The notes: generated by a model from the sequence alone, not told the origin. A stretch of 64,000 nucleotides of DNA from Allotamlana fucoidanivorans (GCF_045788535.1 NZ_CP074074.1:620001-684000), one strand, 5' to 3'; shown: positions 47,915 through 57,398, counted from the stretch's first letter. Made by a program: numbers and translations.

Positions 47915-48298
47915 TCTTTCTTTATTATTAGGGTCCTGAATGATTTAAAATTAAAACATCGAAAGTCTCACTATAATTATCTGGAGTAAGCATTTTTTCT
48001 TGGAGGTTGCTTCTTTGTTGAAATTAATTTTGACCTATCGAAAGTTTATCGTAAAGCTTGAAGTAAAGTCCCTGTAAAATTTCAGGTTGTTTGAGCCTAA
48101 CAGAACATTTTATGAAGTACTAATTTTAAAGGCGAGTTCCTAAAACTTGAGAGGCAAACAAAAAATTTAGATAAAGATTCGTAAGCCCAGATTATTTGGA
48201 TTCGTTTTTCCATCAATGGAAAAAATGAATATCTGAAATTGTTTTTGGACTGGATTGTTCATTTTTTAATTAATTTTGCCCTCATATTTTTTTTAACC
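47915..48298. other. 384-bp intergenic region without a recognisable gene
   Basis: No ORF with coding character is seen between polA and the Sua5-type gene. The sequence is less AT-rich than other spacers here and contains the perfect inverted repeat TTTTTCCAT-CA-ATGGAAAAA (48205-48224) and a repeated ATCGAAAGT (47959 and 48038). The last 55 bases hold the promoter of the next gene. Part of it may be a dispersed non-coding repeat. Confidence 0.4.
48245..48278 (+). promoter_or_regulatory. Promoter of the Sua5/TsaC gene
   Basis: TTG (48245-48247) is followed after 23 bases by TAATTTTG (48271-48278). The start of transcription would fall near 48285, downstream of the first in-frame ATG at 48239 and upstream of 48299, so it decides the start codon. 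Confidence 0.6.
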
Positions 48299-49252
48299 AT
48301 GAGCATTATTTCTAAAGACATACAGCAAGCTGCAAGTATATTGCGTACTGATGATATTGTTGCCATCCCTACTGAAACCGTGTATGGCTTGGCTGGAAAT
48401 ATATACAGCGAAACGGCCATAAAAAAGATATTTTCAACCAAACTACGACCATTTTTTAATCCGTTGATTGTGCACATTCCTTCGGTTGATGATTTGCCAG
48501 AAATCGTTAGCTATATTCCTGACAAAGCGAAATTATTAGCGGAAGCTTTTTGGCCTGGATCTATGACCTTAGTACTGAAAAAACAAGCTAAAATTCCAGA
48601 TTTAATTACCGCTAAAAAAGATACGGTTGCCGTGCGTGTACCTAATCATCCGGTAACATTGGCTTTGTTGGAAGAAATTGAATTTCCGTTGGCGGCCCCT
48701 AGTGCGAATCCGTTTGGAAGCATCAGTCCTACAAAACCCGAACATGTTGAACACTATTTTAAAAACGATATTAAGCAGGTATTAGATGGCGGGGCTTGTA
48801 TGAATGGTATTGAATCTACCATTATTGGCTTTGAAGGCGATGAACCTATTGTGTACCGTTTTGGAGCCCTAGCGCTTGAGGTCATTGAAGCCGTGGTTGG
48901 ACCCGTTAAGGTTAAAACCAAAGATGAGATTAGTCCGGAAGCACCTGGTATGCTGGAACGACACTACGCACCTTCAACCAAAACGATTTTAACTGATGAC
49001 TTGGAGGACGTAGTTGAAAACTATAGCAACAAACGCATTGGCATTTTAGCATTTCGAAACAAGTTGAACAGGGAAGTTTCATCACAAATAATTTTATCAG
49101 AAACCGGAAATTTAGAAGAAGCCGCCTCGCGATTGTATGATGCCCTTCATCAATTGGATCATGAAAATATAGACATTATTATAGCAGAACGCTTACCTAA
49201 TCATGGCCTTGGAAAATCTATCAACGACAGATTAGAGCGTGCAACAAAATAG
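48299..49252 (+). CDS. tsaC: L-threonylcarbamoyladenylate synthase (Sua5/TsaC family)
   Basis: The enzyme makes threonylcarbamoyl-AMP from threonine, bicarbonate and ATP, the first step of the t6A37 tRNA modification. The 317-residue protein has a YrdC domain (about 1-195: VAIPTETVYGLAGN, FNPLIVHI, PSANPFGSISPT) and the C-terminal Sua5 domain (APGMLERHYAPSTK to the end). The chosen ATG lies just after the promoter; the upstream ATG at 48239 would add 20 hydrophobic residues unlike the family. Its stop is 3 bases from that of the convergent ygiQ gene. Confidence 0.93.
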   Translation: MSIISKDIQQAASILRTDDIVAIPTETVYGLAGNIYSETAIKKIFSTKLRPFFNPLIVHIPSVDDLPEIVSYIPDKAKLLAEAFWPGSMTLVLKKQAKIPDLITAKKDTVAVRVPNHPVTLALLEEIEFPLAAPSANPFGSISPTKPEHVEHYFKNDIKQVLDGGACMNGIESTIIGFEGDEPIVYRFGALALEVIEAVVGPVKVKTKDEISPEAPGMLERHYAPSTKTILTDDLEDVVENYSNKRIGILAFRNKLNREVSSQIILSETGNLEEAASRLYDALHQLDHENIDIIIAERLPNHGLGKSINDRLERATK

Positions 49253-49255
49253 TTG

Positions 49256-51205
49256 CTAACGCGGTTTTTTCTTCGAGCGGTATTTTACCTTGTTTTTTCT
49301 TCTATTAAATGGCACGGCATCATTAAAGGTGTGTTTTGGTTTACCAGGCTTGTTTTTGCGCCATTGCTCTTCCTTCTTCGGAAGCAAGACATCCAACAAA
49401 TCTTGACGCCCTAATTTATTCAAGGTATTTCTAATCCACGCTTTATTTTCATCTTTATACCAGAAGAAGAAACGGTGCTGTTCATCTTTCTCCTTTCTGG
49501 TTCTAGGGGTGCGCACCTTTTTTAAGGTGTACGGATGATACCCACTGTAATAAATAACAGTAGCTACCGTCATAGGGGTAGGCGTAAACCCTTGCACCTG
49601 CTCTAACTGAAAACCCATGTCTTTAGTTTCGGCAGCCAAATTAGCCATGTCTTCAGCTTCACAAGCTGGGTGATTCGAAATAAAATATGGAATTAACTGA
49701 AGTTTCAGCTTGTTTTTTACATTAATCTTATCAAAACGTTCTTTAAACTTATGAAAATAAGTAAATGATGGTTTACGCATCAATTTCAATACGGGGTCGC
49801 TGGTATGTTCTGGTGCTACTTTTAAACGCCCAGAAACATGTTTGGTCATAACCTCTTCAGTATAATCATCTAACTCTTTAGGGTCCGCATTTTTATTGAA
49901 TTCTGGCACCAACATATCGTGACGAATACCGCTTCCTATAAACGATTTTTTTACTTTAGGATGATTATCAACCGCTTGATATAACTGCGTTAAAGGTTTA
50001 TGAGAGGTATCCAGATTACTACAAATAACAGGTGAAATGCATGAAGGTGCTACACATTTATCACATATAGTTTGTATTTTTCCCTTCATCTTATACATAT
50101 TGGCACTTGGCCCACCAATATCAGACAAGTACCCTTTAAAATCAGGCATATTTGCCACGGTATCTACTTCCTTTAAAATAGACGCCTGGCTTCGCGACGC
50201 AATAAACTTTCCTTGATGCGCCGAAATAGTACAAAAACTACAACCGCCAAAACAGCCTCGATGGATGTTAATAGAAAACTTAATCATCTCAAAGGCTGGA
50301 ATCGGGCCACGTTTATTGTATTTCGGGTGTGGTAAACGCGTGTAAGGTAGATCAAAAGATGCATCAATCTCTTCTTCCGTCATGGTAGGATAGGGTGGAT
50401 TAATCATCAAGGTTTTATTTCCTACCTTCTGAAAAATACGCCGTGCTGCCAATTTATTGGACTCTTGCTCAATAATTTTAAAATTAGATGCAAACGCCTT
50501 TTTGTCTTTCAAGCAAATATCATGTGAAACAATCTCTACATCTTCCCAATTACTATTTTTTGGTATTTTATCTTTTTCACTCAGTAAAACAGCCGTTTGT
50601 TTTACAGTATTAATGCTGCTAAATGGTACGCCTTTTTGAAGCAAACGCACAATTTCCCGTAAGGGTTGCTCACCCATACCATATACCAACATATCCGCTT
50701 TAGAGCTTTCTAAAATGGTTGGCATTAGCCTGTCACTCCAATAATCATAATGGGTAACACGACGTAATGACGCTTCTATCCCACCAATCAACACGGGTAC
50801 ATTGGGCCATTTATCCTTAAGTATTTTGGTATAAACAGAAGTAGCATAATCTGGTCTAAATCCAATATCACCATTCGGTGTATATGCATCTTTATCCCGA
50901 CGTTTTTTATTAGCATTATAATTGCTAATCATAGGATCCATGCAACCACCTGTAACGGCGAAGAATAACTTTGGCGACCCTAATTTTACAAAATCCTGAA
51001 GATTATCATTCACATTAGGCTGGGGCACAATAGCCACCTTTAACCCGTAACTTTCTAAAATACGTCCAATAACAGCAGGACCAAATGATGGATGATCCAC
51101 ATAGGCATCACCGCTAAACAGGATGACATCGAGCTCATCCCAACCGCGAATTTTCACCTCTTTGTTTGTGGTAGGCAACCAATTTGAAAGTTTTAACTCT
51201 TGCAT
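49256..51205 (-). CDS. YgiQ-family radical SAM protein
   Basis: The 649-residue protein has the N-terminal B12-binding-like domain of YgiQ proteins (DVILFSGDAYVDHPSFG), a radical SAM core with the cluster motif CFGGCSFC (CX3CX2C) and a basic C-terminal tail (NRRKNKVKYRSKKKPR). A further cysteine group, CDKCVAPSCISPVIC, follows. The family is widespread but its reaction is unknown. The coding region is complete and monocistronic. Confidence 0.92.
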   Translation of the reverse strand: MQELKLSNWLPTTNKEVKIRGWDELDVILFSGDAYVDHPSFGPAVIGRILESYGLKVAIVPQPNVNDNLQDFVKLGSPKLFFAVTGGCMDPMISNYNANKKRRDKDAYTPNGDIGFRPDYATSVYTKILKDKWPNVPVLIGGIEASLRRVTHYDYWSDRLMPTILESSKADMLVYGMGEQPLREIVRLLQKGVPFSSINTVKQTAVLLSEKDKIPKNSNWEDVEIVSHDICLKDKKAFASNFKIIEQESNKLAARRIFQKVGNKTLMINPPYPTMTEEEIDASFDLPYTRLPHPKYNKRGPIPAFEMIKFSINIHRGCFGGCSFCTISAHQGKFIASRSQASILKEVDTVANMPDFKGYLSDIGGPSANMYKMKGKIQTICDKCVAPSCISPVICSNLDTSHKPLTQLYQAVDNHPKVKKSFIGSGIRHDMLVPEFNKNADPKELDDYTEEVMTKHVSGRLKVAPEHTSDPVLKLMRKPSFTYFHKFKERFDKINVKNKLKLQLIPYFISNHPACEAEDMANLAAETKDMGFQLEQVQGFTPTPMTVATVIYYSGYHPYTLKKVRTPRTRKEKDEQHRFFFWYKDENKAWIRNTLNKLGRQDLLDVLLPKKEEQWRKNKPGKPKHTFNDAVPFNRRKNKVKYRSKKKPR

Positions 51206-51212
51206 AACGCTG

Positions 51213-51230
51213 CAAAAATAACCAAAATTA
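51213..51230 (-). promoter_or_regulatory. Two overlapping -7 elements before the ygiQ gene
   Basis: TATTTTTG (51213-51220) and TAATTTTG (51223-51230) on the minus strand both match TAnnTTTG. The nearer one would give a transcript with almost no leader before the ATG at 51205. Confidence 0.4.
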
Positions 51231-51366
51231 AATTGACTCTTACAGTGAGACCAACCATTACTTGATTACGCAAACCTTTAACTAGTAAACATAATGAAAA
51301 GGCAATGCCTCATTTTTATACCCATTATAAAATTTCAATTCTTAATACAATATCCTAAAAGTTTGT

Positions 51367-51374
51367 TAAATTTG
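51367..51374 (+). promoter_or_regulatory. -7 promoter element of the lipoprotein/OMP/Omp85 operon
   Basis: TAAATTTG matches TAnnTTTG exactly, 28 bases before the ATG at 51403. Confidence 0.5.
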
Positions 51375-51402
51375 ATTAAAAATTATAAAAAATAAAAATG
51401 CT

Positions 51403-53349
51403 ATGAGGAAGCTTCATGCTGCCTTACTTCCGCTTTTGCTATTGTTGTTTACTTGTGAAGAACCAGTTGACACCGTTATTGAAGCTGTTGATGAGGCTAA
51501 CACCATTTTAAGAAAATACGAATGGAAATTGGCTAAATTTAAAATTGAAGTGGCCAATGATGACATCCCACCACCAATTCTATTTAACAGTACGGATTCT
51601 TTGATAAAAAAAGGCATTTACGATTTGGACGATATGGTGCTTGATGCCTCTGAGATGCGCACTTACAAAGTGAATTTTACCCATGATGGAAAAGTTTTGA
51701 CCAAAGACGGTCAGTTAGATTTGATTGGAGGCGATAAAGATGTTAAATATTTTGTTTTTAACGATAAAAATGTAAGAATAAGCGCTGCAGAGAAATTAAT
51801 TTATGACTATTTATACGATGGTAATAACAATGAAATTATTTTAACTGCAAATCAAGGAAGTATCGCCAGATTAGTGAATAAAGTCAATCAAGACCTTATT
51901 GATAAAGTGGCCAATAAATCACCCGAGAAGATTGGAGACCTCATGGCTCATTTGCTTTTCAATAATGAGAAGCTACAATCTTTAATTAACAACGTTATTG
52001 TTGATGCCATTTCGGGAAAACTAGAATTTATAAATGAATTTGATGAGGAAACTGCTGCTAAATTTCTTGCCTCAGAAATCTATAAGGTGCTCTCTCAAAT
52101 AGACTGGGAATCTGCGCTAACCCAATTACTTAAAGAACAACTAGAAAAATTGACCAATATTGACCCTGATAAAGTTTCAGAGGACATCAGTGCGGTTATT
52201 GTGGCGTTCATCAATGAAAATATCACTGCCGACACCATTTACGAAGTCATTTTTCCTTACATAGAATCTATTCCTACCAATGCTGAGAAGGTATCTGAAA
52301 CAATTTCAACATTAATTGTTAACCTATTTTTTGAAGTTTTTGCACCCAATGTATTACAACCAGTACTTACCGATGCTTGGCGTGATTTTACAAAATTAGA
52401 TGAAGAAAAAATAACAACAGTTTCTGATACGCTAGCCTATTATGTTAGTGACATATGGATTAACCAGGAAAACGTATCTAACTTAATTCTACCATTTACA
52501 CAAAAAATTGATGAAACATCTATTTTAAAAATGGGAGAATTGGCTACAGAGGCCACTAATGCCATAGAAGGCATTGTTAATGTAATTAATGATAGTTTTT
52601 CAGACATTAATTTACAGCCAGATTATGAAAGCATGCAAAGTACGATTAAGGCTGCCTTTATTGCTGCTAAACCCGTAATTGGTCTTGTTGGTGGCCCTGA
52701 AAAGGCTGCTGATGAGGTGGCAGGATTAATCATCAGTCAGTTTTTAAACCAAAACAATATAAGTTCTGCGTTTCAACTTGGTATCACTTACTTGCAATCT
52801 ATTGACCCGGAAATAGCAGGAAGCACTATTGCTGAATGGTTATTGAGCCTTGAACCTGAAATTGGCCCAGAGATTATTAGCTATTTAACTGATTTTTTAA
52901 GCCCTATTCTAGAAAATATAAACCCAGAGCTTACCAGTTTAGCTATAGCCAATGCTCTTAATGATTTTATTTCTGAAAATATCACGCCCGAAAAAGTAAA
53001 ATCCCTACTTCTTCCAATTTTGGAAGCCTTTGCCAATCTTAATGCCGAAGCCGTGGCTAACTTTTTCGCTAAGGTTATTTTAGACTTAGACATTATTAAA
53101 GACACTATTACCGAAGAGAACATTAAAAATGTATTGCTCCCTGTGCTTCAGAAGATTAAAGAAACAGACATAGAACAACTGGTTCAAAACTTAATAGATG
53201 CCGTTGTAAATAGTGGTATTTTTGAAGACACTATTACAGAAGAACGCGTTGCAACCATTATATCCTTGCTCATTTACAAATCAGCATGGGATAATGTTCA
53301 AATAGCTAATAACTTTAAAGAAGCAACAATTGTACTCAGACATGATTAA
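51403..53349 (+). CDS. Helical-repeat lipoprotein of unknown function
   Basis: The 648-residue protein has a lipoprotein signal with Cys18 (LLFTCEEP). Residues about 35-135 look like a small beta-rich domain (KYEWKLAKFKIEV, DIPPPILFNSTDSL, KVNFTHDGKVLT). From about 150 on it is alpha-helical with degenerate repeats of roughly 36-47 residues. Examples are ENITADTIYEVIFPYIESI at 272, ENITPEKVKSLLLPILEAF at 525 and DTITEENIKNVLLPVLQKI at 567, each followed by an amphipathic helix. I do not recognise a functional family. Its stop overlaps the start of the next gene by 8 bases, so the two are translationally coupled. It is probably attached to the outer membrane and works with the two barrels encoded downstream. 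Confidence 0.75.
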   Translation: MRKLHAALLPLLLLLFTCEEPVDTVIEAVDEANTILRKYEWKLAKFKIEVANDDIPPPILFNSTDSLIKKGIYDLDDMVLDASEMRTYKVNFTHDGKVLTKDGQLDLIGGDKDVKYFVFNDKNVRISAAEKLIYDYLYDGNNNEIILTANQGSIARLVNKVNQDLIDKVANKSPEKIGDLMAHLLFNNEKLQSLINNVIVDAISGKLEFINEFDEETAAKFLASEIYKVLSQIDWESALTQLLKEQLEKLTNIDPDKVSEDISAVIVAFINENITADTIYEVIFPYIESIPTNAEKVSETISTLIVNLFFEVFAPNVLQPVLTDAWRDFTKLDEEKITTVSDTLAYYVSDIWINQENVSNLILPFTQKIDETSILKMGELATEATNAIEGIVNVINDSFSDINLQPDYESMQSTIKAAFIAAKPVIGLVGGPEKAADEVAGLIISQFLNQNNISSAFQLGITYLQSIDPEIAGSTIAEWLLSLEPEIGPEIISYLTDFLSPILENINPELTSLAIANALNDFISENITPEKVKSLLLPILEAFANLNAEAVANFFAKVILDLDIIKDTITEENIKNVLLPVLQKIKETDIEQLVQNLIDAVVNSGIFEDTITEERVATIISLLIYKSAWDNVQIANNFKEATIVLRHD

Positions 53350-54400
53350 AAAGAATATAACATATATAGCTGTAATAATTGGGTTATTTTTAGTAAAAGG
53401 CTCATGTATGGGTCAGATAGCCAATATAAGTATTTCAGAAGAATATCAAAAATATCGGGACAGCTTAATGGAAACGCCTTACGAATGGCATTTTCCTATT
53501 TTGGGGTCTAAATTAAGAAAAATGGGGTTCGATTTACCTTATCCCAATGGTATTGGAGTTAATTACGCATGGTCTAGACAGAATATAAATATAAGTAATG
53601 CTTATGTAGGGTTCGATTCTGATAATTTAATAGGTATAGATGGTATAGCACGATTCAGAAAAATTCAAGCAGATGTCAATGCTGTTAATGTAAGATATGA
53701 TTTTTGGTTGCTACCATTTTTAAATTTTTACGGTATAGCAGGACGAATAAACTCTCAAACTGAAATTAACTTAGGGTTGCCTTTTGATTTAACCTTTAAT
53801 ACCAACAATAATGGAACAGGAATTGGTTGGGGTACTGTTGTGGCGGGTGGTGTTGGTCCTTTAGTTTTATCGGGAGATTTTACTATGGTATGGACCTTTA
53901 TGAAAAACTTAGATCAGCCTTCAAAAACCATTGTTTTAGGAGGTAGAGGTGGTTATATGTTTCGATTTCCTAAACGCCCAGACCGAAACCTTGTCGTTTT
54001 AGTGGGTGCTCAATATTTGGGTATTAGTAAAGGCGGCAGTGGTACCGTTGATTTAGAAAAACTGGTCGGTATTACCCCTGAAAAGAAAGCAGCGGCTTTA
54101 AACCAATTAAACGATTGGTATGATGAGCTACCAGACAGTGAACAAGAGGTGTTATTCCCCATTTATGATGGAGCTTCAAGGTGGCTATCAAGTAATGAAC
54201 CTGTTGAACTAAAATACCGATTTGACAAAACCATGTATTATCCTGTAAGTATGAGTTTAGGGGTTAATATGCAAATCAACAAAAGATATACCTTTACAGG
54301 AATTTACTCATTCTTGGGAAGTAGACAACAAGTTGTATTTGGATTGGGATATAGGTTTGGAATTAAAGGTAACAATTTCCTATCTGGTTTAACCCTTTAA
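53342..54400 (+). CDS. Predicted outer-membrane beta-barrel protein, unknown function
   Basis: From the ATG that overlaps the previous stop the protein has 352 residues; a TTG four codons upstream is less likely. A signal peptide ends near residue 24. The mature part has alternating hydrophobic/aromatic strands with glycine-rich turns (GWGTVVAGGVGPLVLSG, TFTGIYSFLGSR) and a closing strand VVFGLGYRFG, as in outer-membrane barrels. A soluble-looking insert of about 60 residues lies near 225-290 (EKKAAALNQLNDWYDELPDS). I recognise no named family. It is the middle gene of the three-gene operon. Confidence 0.75.
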   Translation: MIKKNITYIAVIIGLFLVKGSCMGQIANISISEEYQKYRDSLMETPYEWHFPILGSKLRKMGFDLPYPNGIGVNYAWSRQNINISNAYVGFDSDNLIGIDGIARFRKIQADVNAVNVRYDFWLLPFLNFYGIAGRINSQTEINLGLPFDLTFNTNNNGTGIGWGTVVAGGVGPLVLSGDFTMVWTFMKNLDQPSKTIVLGGRGGYMFRFPKRPDRNLVVLVGAQYLGISKGGSGTVDLEKLVGITPEKKAAALNQLNDWYDELPDSEQEVLFPIYDGASRWLSSNEPVELKYRFDKTMYYPVSMSLGVNMQINKRYTFTGIYSFLGSRQQVVFGLGYRFGIKGNNFLSGLTL

Positions 54401-54418
54401 CTATTTTAGCAACATACT

Positions 54419-55588
54419 GTGTTTAAATTTTTAAAATTAAGTACTCTATTTATCGTTCTTACTTTTGTTAATCCTGTATCTGGACAAAGCAAATCCTTTT
54501 TTGGAAAGATTACCTCCTCTCTAAAAAAGAGACAACAACGAAAGGACTCTACTATTGCTGTTGGCGGTCCTTTTCTCAGTATTTTTGCTGGTCCAGGTTA
54601 TACACCCGAATCAGGGGCTTTACTTGGGGGCGGACTACTATATACATTCAGTACCAATAGGGCCAATAAAAATTTACAGCGTTCATCTATTCCATTACTT
54701 GGTAGCATCAGTACCAGAGGTAATATTACGCTAGGGTCTATTGTTAACACGTTTTGGCTAGATAATAAGTTAAGAGCAAGAATGGCTGCAAAATTCTCTA
54801 ACGTTCGCGCCGATTATTTTGGCATAGGATATGAAAACAATGCTGCTATTGAAAAAGGTGAAGACACCTCAGAATACAACAGAACATTTTATCAGGTTGA
54901 ACCCAAAATAGAGTATCAAATACTACCAAATCTTTATGGAGGTATAGCCTTTATGTATAGTAATTTTGACGTAAAAGAAACCAACCCCATAATGGCCATT
55001 GACCCCAATTACATAGAATTTGGACCAAAAATAAGGGAGTCTGGCGTCTTTTATTCCTTAACTTTTGATAGCAGAGATATTGTGGTAAATGCCTATAAAG
55101 GCGCTTACATCTCTTTTTCTTATTATAATGCCACCGATAAATTAGGAGGTAATCAAAACTTTGAAGCTATTGAATTAGATGCTAGATATTATAAAACCTT
55201 AAATAGACCAGGGAATCTTTTAGCTGCAAAATTATACACTAGAAAAGCCATGGGACATGTGCCTTATAGCGCCATGACACTTATTGGTTCAACAGATTTA
55301 TTAAGAGGCTACTTAAACGGGTTATACCGTGACAAATCTGGGATGGCCTTCATAGGCGAATGGCGCTATATGTTTTTAAATAAAATGAAAGACATGAGTA
55401 AAGTAGGTCTTGTAACCTGGCTAGGAACAGGTTCTATAGGAAATAGCTTTGATGACTTTCAAAATTGGCTACCAAATGGCGGTGTTGGCTTTCGGTATGA
55501 AGTACAACCTAGAATGAATGTACGTGTAGATTTTGGTATTGGAAAAAATAGTACGGGGCTTTATTTTAATTTCTCTGAAGCTTTTTAA
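54419..55588 (+). CDS. POTRA-less Omp85/BamA-type outer-membrane barrel protein
   Basis: The 389-residue protein starts with GTG and a signal peptide ending near residue 22 (VSGQ). After a short basic stretch (SSLKKRQQRKDS) the barrel begins at about residue 47. The C-terminal third carries the signature of the Omp85/D15 surface-antigen domain: LLRGYLNGLYRDKSG (the conserved loop-6 RGY/RGF motif), FIGEWRYMF, GVGFRYEV and the closing strand DFGIGKNSTGLYFNFSEAF. No POTRA domains precede the barrel, unlike BamA or TamA. It begins 18 bases after the second gene of the operon. A decayed copy of its last 411 bases lies at 57469. Confidence 0.85.
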   Translation: MFKFLKLSTLFIVLTFVNPVSGQSKSFFGKITSSLKKRQQRKDSTIAVGGPFLSIFAGPGYTPESGALLGGGLLYTFSTNRANKNLQRSSIPLLGSISTRGNITLGSIVNTFWLDNKLRARMAAKFSNVRADYFGIGYENNAAIEKGEDTSEYNRTFYQVEPKIEYQILPNLYGGIAFMYSNFDVKETNPIMAIDPNYIEFGPKIRESGVFYSLTFDSRDIVVNAYKGAYISFSYYNATDKLGGNQNFEAIELDARYYKTLNRPGNLLAAKLYTRKAMGHVPYSAMTLIGSTDLLRGYLNGLYRDKSGMAFIGEWRYMFLNKMKDMSKVGLVTWLGTGSIGNSFDDFQNWLPNGGVGFRYEVQPRMNVRVDFGIGKNSTGLYFNFSEAF

Positions 55589-55930
55589 TACTTTTTTTAA
55601 AATCTAAACCTCCCCTTTTTTAATTAACATATATTGAACGAATTCTTATCACAATACTGCAGATATGTATAATTTAAACATATACCTAATTACGTATTTA
55701 TTCCTATTTATTTGAACTCATACAATGGATACCTATTGTTCAATTATTATACCTACAAACTTCTATTTGCTTTATAAACCGACTAATTACTAAGTAAAAT
55801 CAAGTAAGAACCTTACACCTTAATCTAGATTAAGCATGGTTCTTAATTTACCTTATAAGCATACCTGCTAAAAGCATAGCATCTTTGCATCATGATAATT
55901 AATTAAAAAACATTAATAAAAATAAAAATC
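55589..55930. other. 342-bp intergenic region with a large nested hairpin
   Basis: No coding sequence is seen. The AT-rich spacer holds the nested inverted repeats at 55805-55845, annotated separately. It also holds CATCTTTG at 55880-55887, one base from the -7 consensus, which may drive the serine-hydrolase gene. Confidence 0.5.
55805..55845. other. Nested palindromes upstream of the serine-hydrolase gene
   Basis: A perfect 16-bp palindrome, CTTAATCTAGATTAAG (55819-55834), is enclosed almost concentrically by TAAGAACC (55805-55812) and GGTTCTTA (55838-55845). It could be a regulator-binding site or an RNA hairpin ending the Omp85 transcript; no T-tract follows. Confidence 0.55.
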
Positions 55931-57367
55931 ATGAAAACAAATTTTTATCCTAGATTTATAGCAATCCTAGCTATTGCAATGCTTACAGTAAGTTGTAGCC
56001 AAACAGAAAACACAAAAACGGAAGCTAGTGCTTCTACAGAAAAAACGACTTCTGTGCCTCCAAACACTGAAGTATTTCTTAAAAAATATGCAGGACAAAA
56101 GAATAATTTAACGGTAGCTGAGCATAAAAAACTTCTTGAAGAAGGTTACCCACTCAACAGAATGCGTAGGGCTCAAGATTTATTCTCTGCAAGACATTTC
56201 ACCTCGGATGTTATGGATGATAAAGAGACCGGTATGGATGATGCTCTCTATTACCACAATTTCATGTGGGAATTTTTACCAAGTGCCGTGGTGCCAGCTT
56301 CAGAGAATCAATTTGAGTTGCCGAGAGTATTGGATAGCAGGTTCGATGAGATTACCTATGATGACGTAGAAGGGAATGCATTTCCAACGCTAATCGAGTA
56401 CACGAATTCTTCCGAATCTAGACTACAGGCCATCATGATGATACATAAGGGAAAAGTGGTTTATGAAAATTACCCTGGAATGCGCCCTGAAGACAAGCAT
56501 GTTTGGATGTCTGTAACCAAAGCTGTTACCGGCACGCTTATGATGGATTTAATTGTATCAGGTAAAGTGGATGATAACGCTCCAATTACCGATTACGTTC
56601 CAAGATTAAAGGGTAGCGATTGGGATAATGTTCCCGTTCGAGCGGTTTTAACCATGTCGGCAGGTTTAAATGCTGATGATGTATCGGGTAATATGTACAA
56701 ATACGGCACTATGGAACAGCGCTACTACCAAGCCTCATTTGGAGACCTGTACGAAGGAAAGCATGAAGATTGGATAGATGTAATTCGTGAAGCAAAAAAA
56801 ATTGCTGAACCCTATAGCCTGTATCAGTATGCTAGTATGAATACGCAAGTATTGAGTGTAGCCATTGAAAACGTCACTGGAAAGAAAATGGTGGATCACC
56901 TATACGATAGACTCTTCAAATATGCCGGTACTGGTGAATTTGTGCCCAACTTGTTCCCTGATGGAACCATTCATTCAGCTACCGCTATGAATTCAACGCT
57001 TGAGGATATGGGAAGATTTGGCCTACTATACACACCATCTTTCCAGCGAATTACAGGCAAAGAAGTAATATCACAAGAGATTATTGACTACTTATTCGAG
57101 AGCATGATACCTGCTGAAATTTTCAATAAAAACTTTGTAGGAAAAACAGCTTATAAATACTTAGGTGATCAAGCCGTAATAGGAAGTGGCGCTCAATTTG
57201 ACTTCTTATGGGAAGATGGGGCTCTTGCCAAGTTGGGACACAATGGTCAGGGAATCTACATTGACCCTAAGCGGGACTTTGTAGGTGTATATTTCAGTTC
57301 ATCCGTTGACCTTAATCGCCCTGTAGGATATATGAGAGCAGCAGCTTTGTCATTAGATAATAAATAG
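55931..57367 (+). CDS. Serine-hydrolase lipoprotein (class C beta-lactamase/NylB-like fold)
   Basis: The 478-residue protein has lipobox Cys22 (LTVSC). A beta-lactamase-like domain starts near residue 150. The catalytic SXXK is S194-K197 (WMSVTKAVTG), the second motif is Y300-ASMN with NTQVL as in 6-aminohexanoate-dimer hydrolase relatives, and the third is GHNG at 436-439. Members hydrolyse amides, esters or peptides rather than only beta-lactams, so no substrate is assigned. Its own hairpin terminator follows (57399-57438). It sits between the Omp85 gene and the duplicated fragment of that gene, so its insertion is tied to the duplication. Confidence 0.85.
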   Translation: MKTNFYPRFIAILAIAMLTVSCSQTENTKTEASASTEKTTSVPPNTEVFLKKYAGQKNNLTVAEHKKLLEEGYPLNRMRRAQDLFSARHFTSDVMDDKETGMDDALYYHNFMWEFLPSAVVPASENQFELPRVLDSRFDEITYDDVEGNAFPTLIEYTNSSESRLQAIMMIHKGKVVYENYPGMRPEDKHVWMSVTKAVTGTLMMDLIVSGKVDDNAPITDYVPRLKGSDWDNVPVRAVLTMSAGLNADDVSGNMYKYGTMEQRYYQASFGDLYEGKHEDWIDVIREAKKIAEPYSLYQYASMNTQVLSVAIENVTGKKMVDHLYDRLFKYAGTGEFVPNLFPDGTIHSATAMNSTLEDMGRFGLLYTPSFQRITGKEVISQEIIDYLFESMIPAEIFNKNFVGKTAYKYLGDQAVIGSGAQFDFLWEDGALAKLGHNGQGIYIDPKRDFVGVYFSSSVDLNRPVGYMRAAALSLDNK

Positions 57368-57398
57368 CACACTAGACTGTTAGGTTCCAGGATAAAGA

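Noticed and set aside
47959..48046. Repeated ATCGAAAGT as a CRISPR-like or binding-site array
   Set aside because: Only two copies of nine bases, 79 bases apart; no array and no cas genes.
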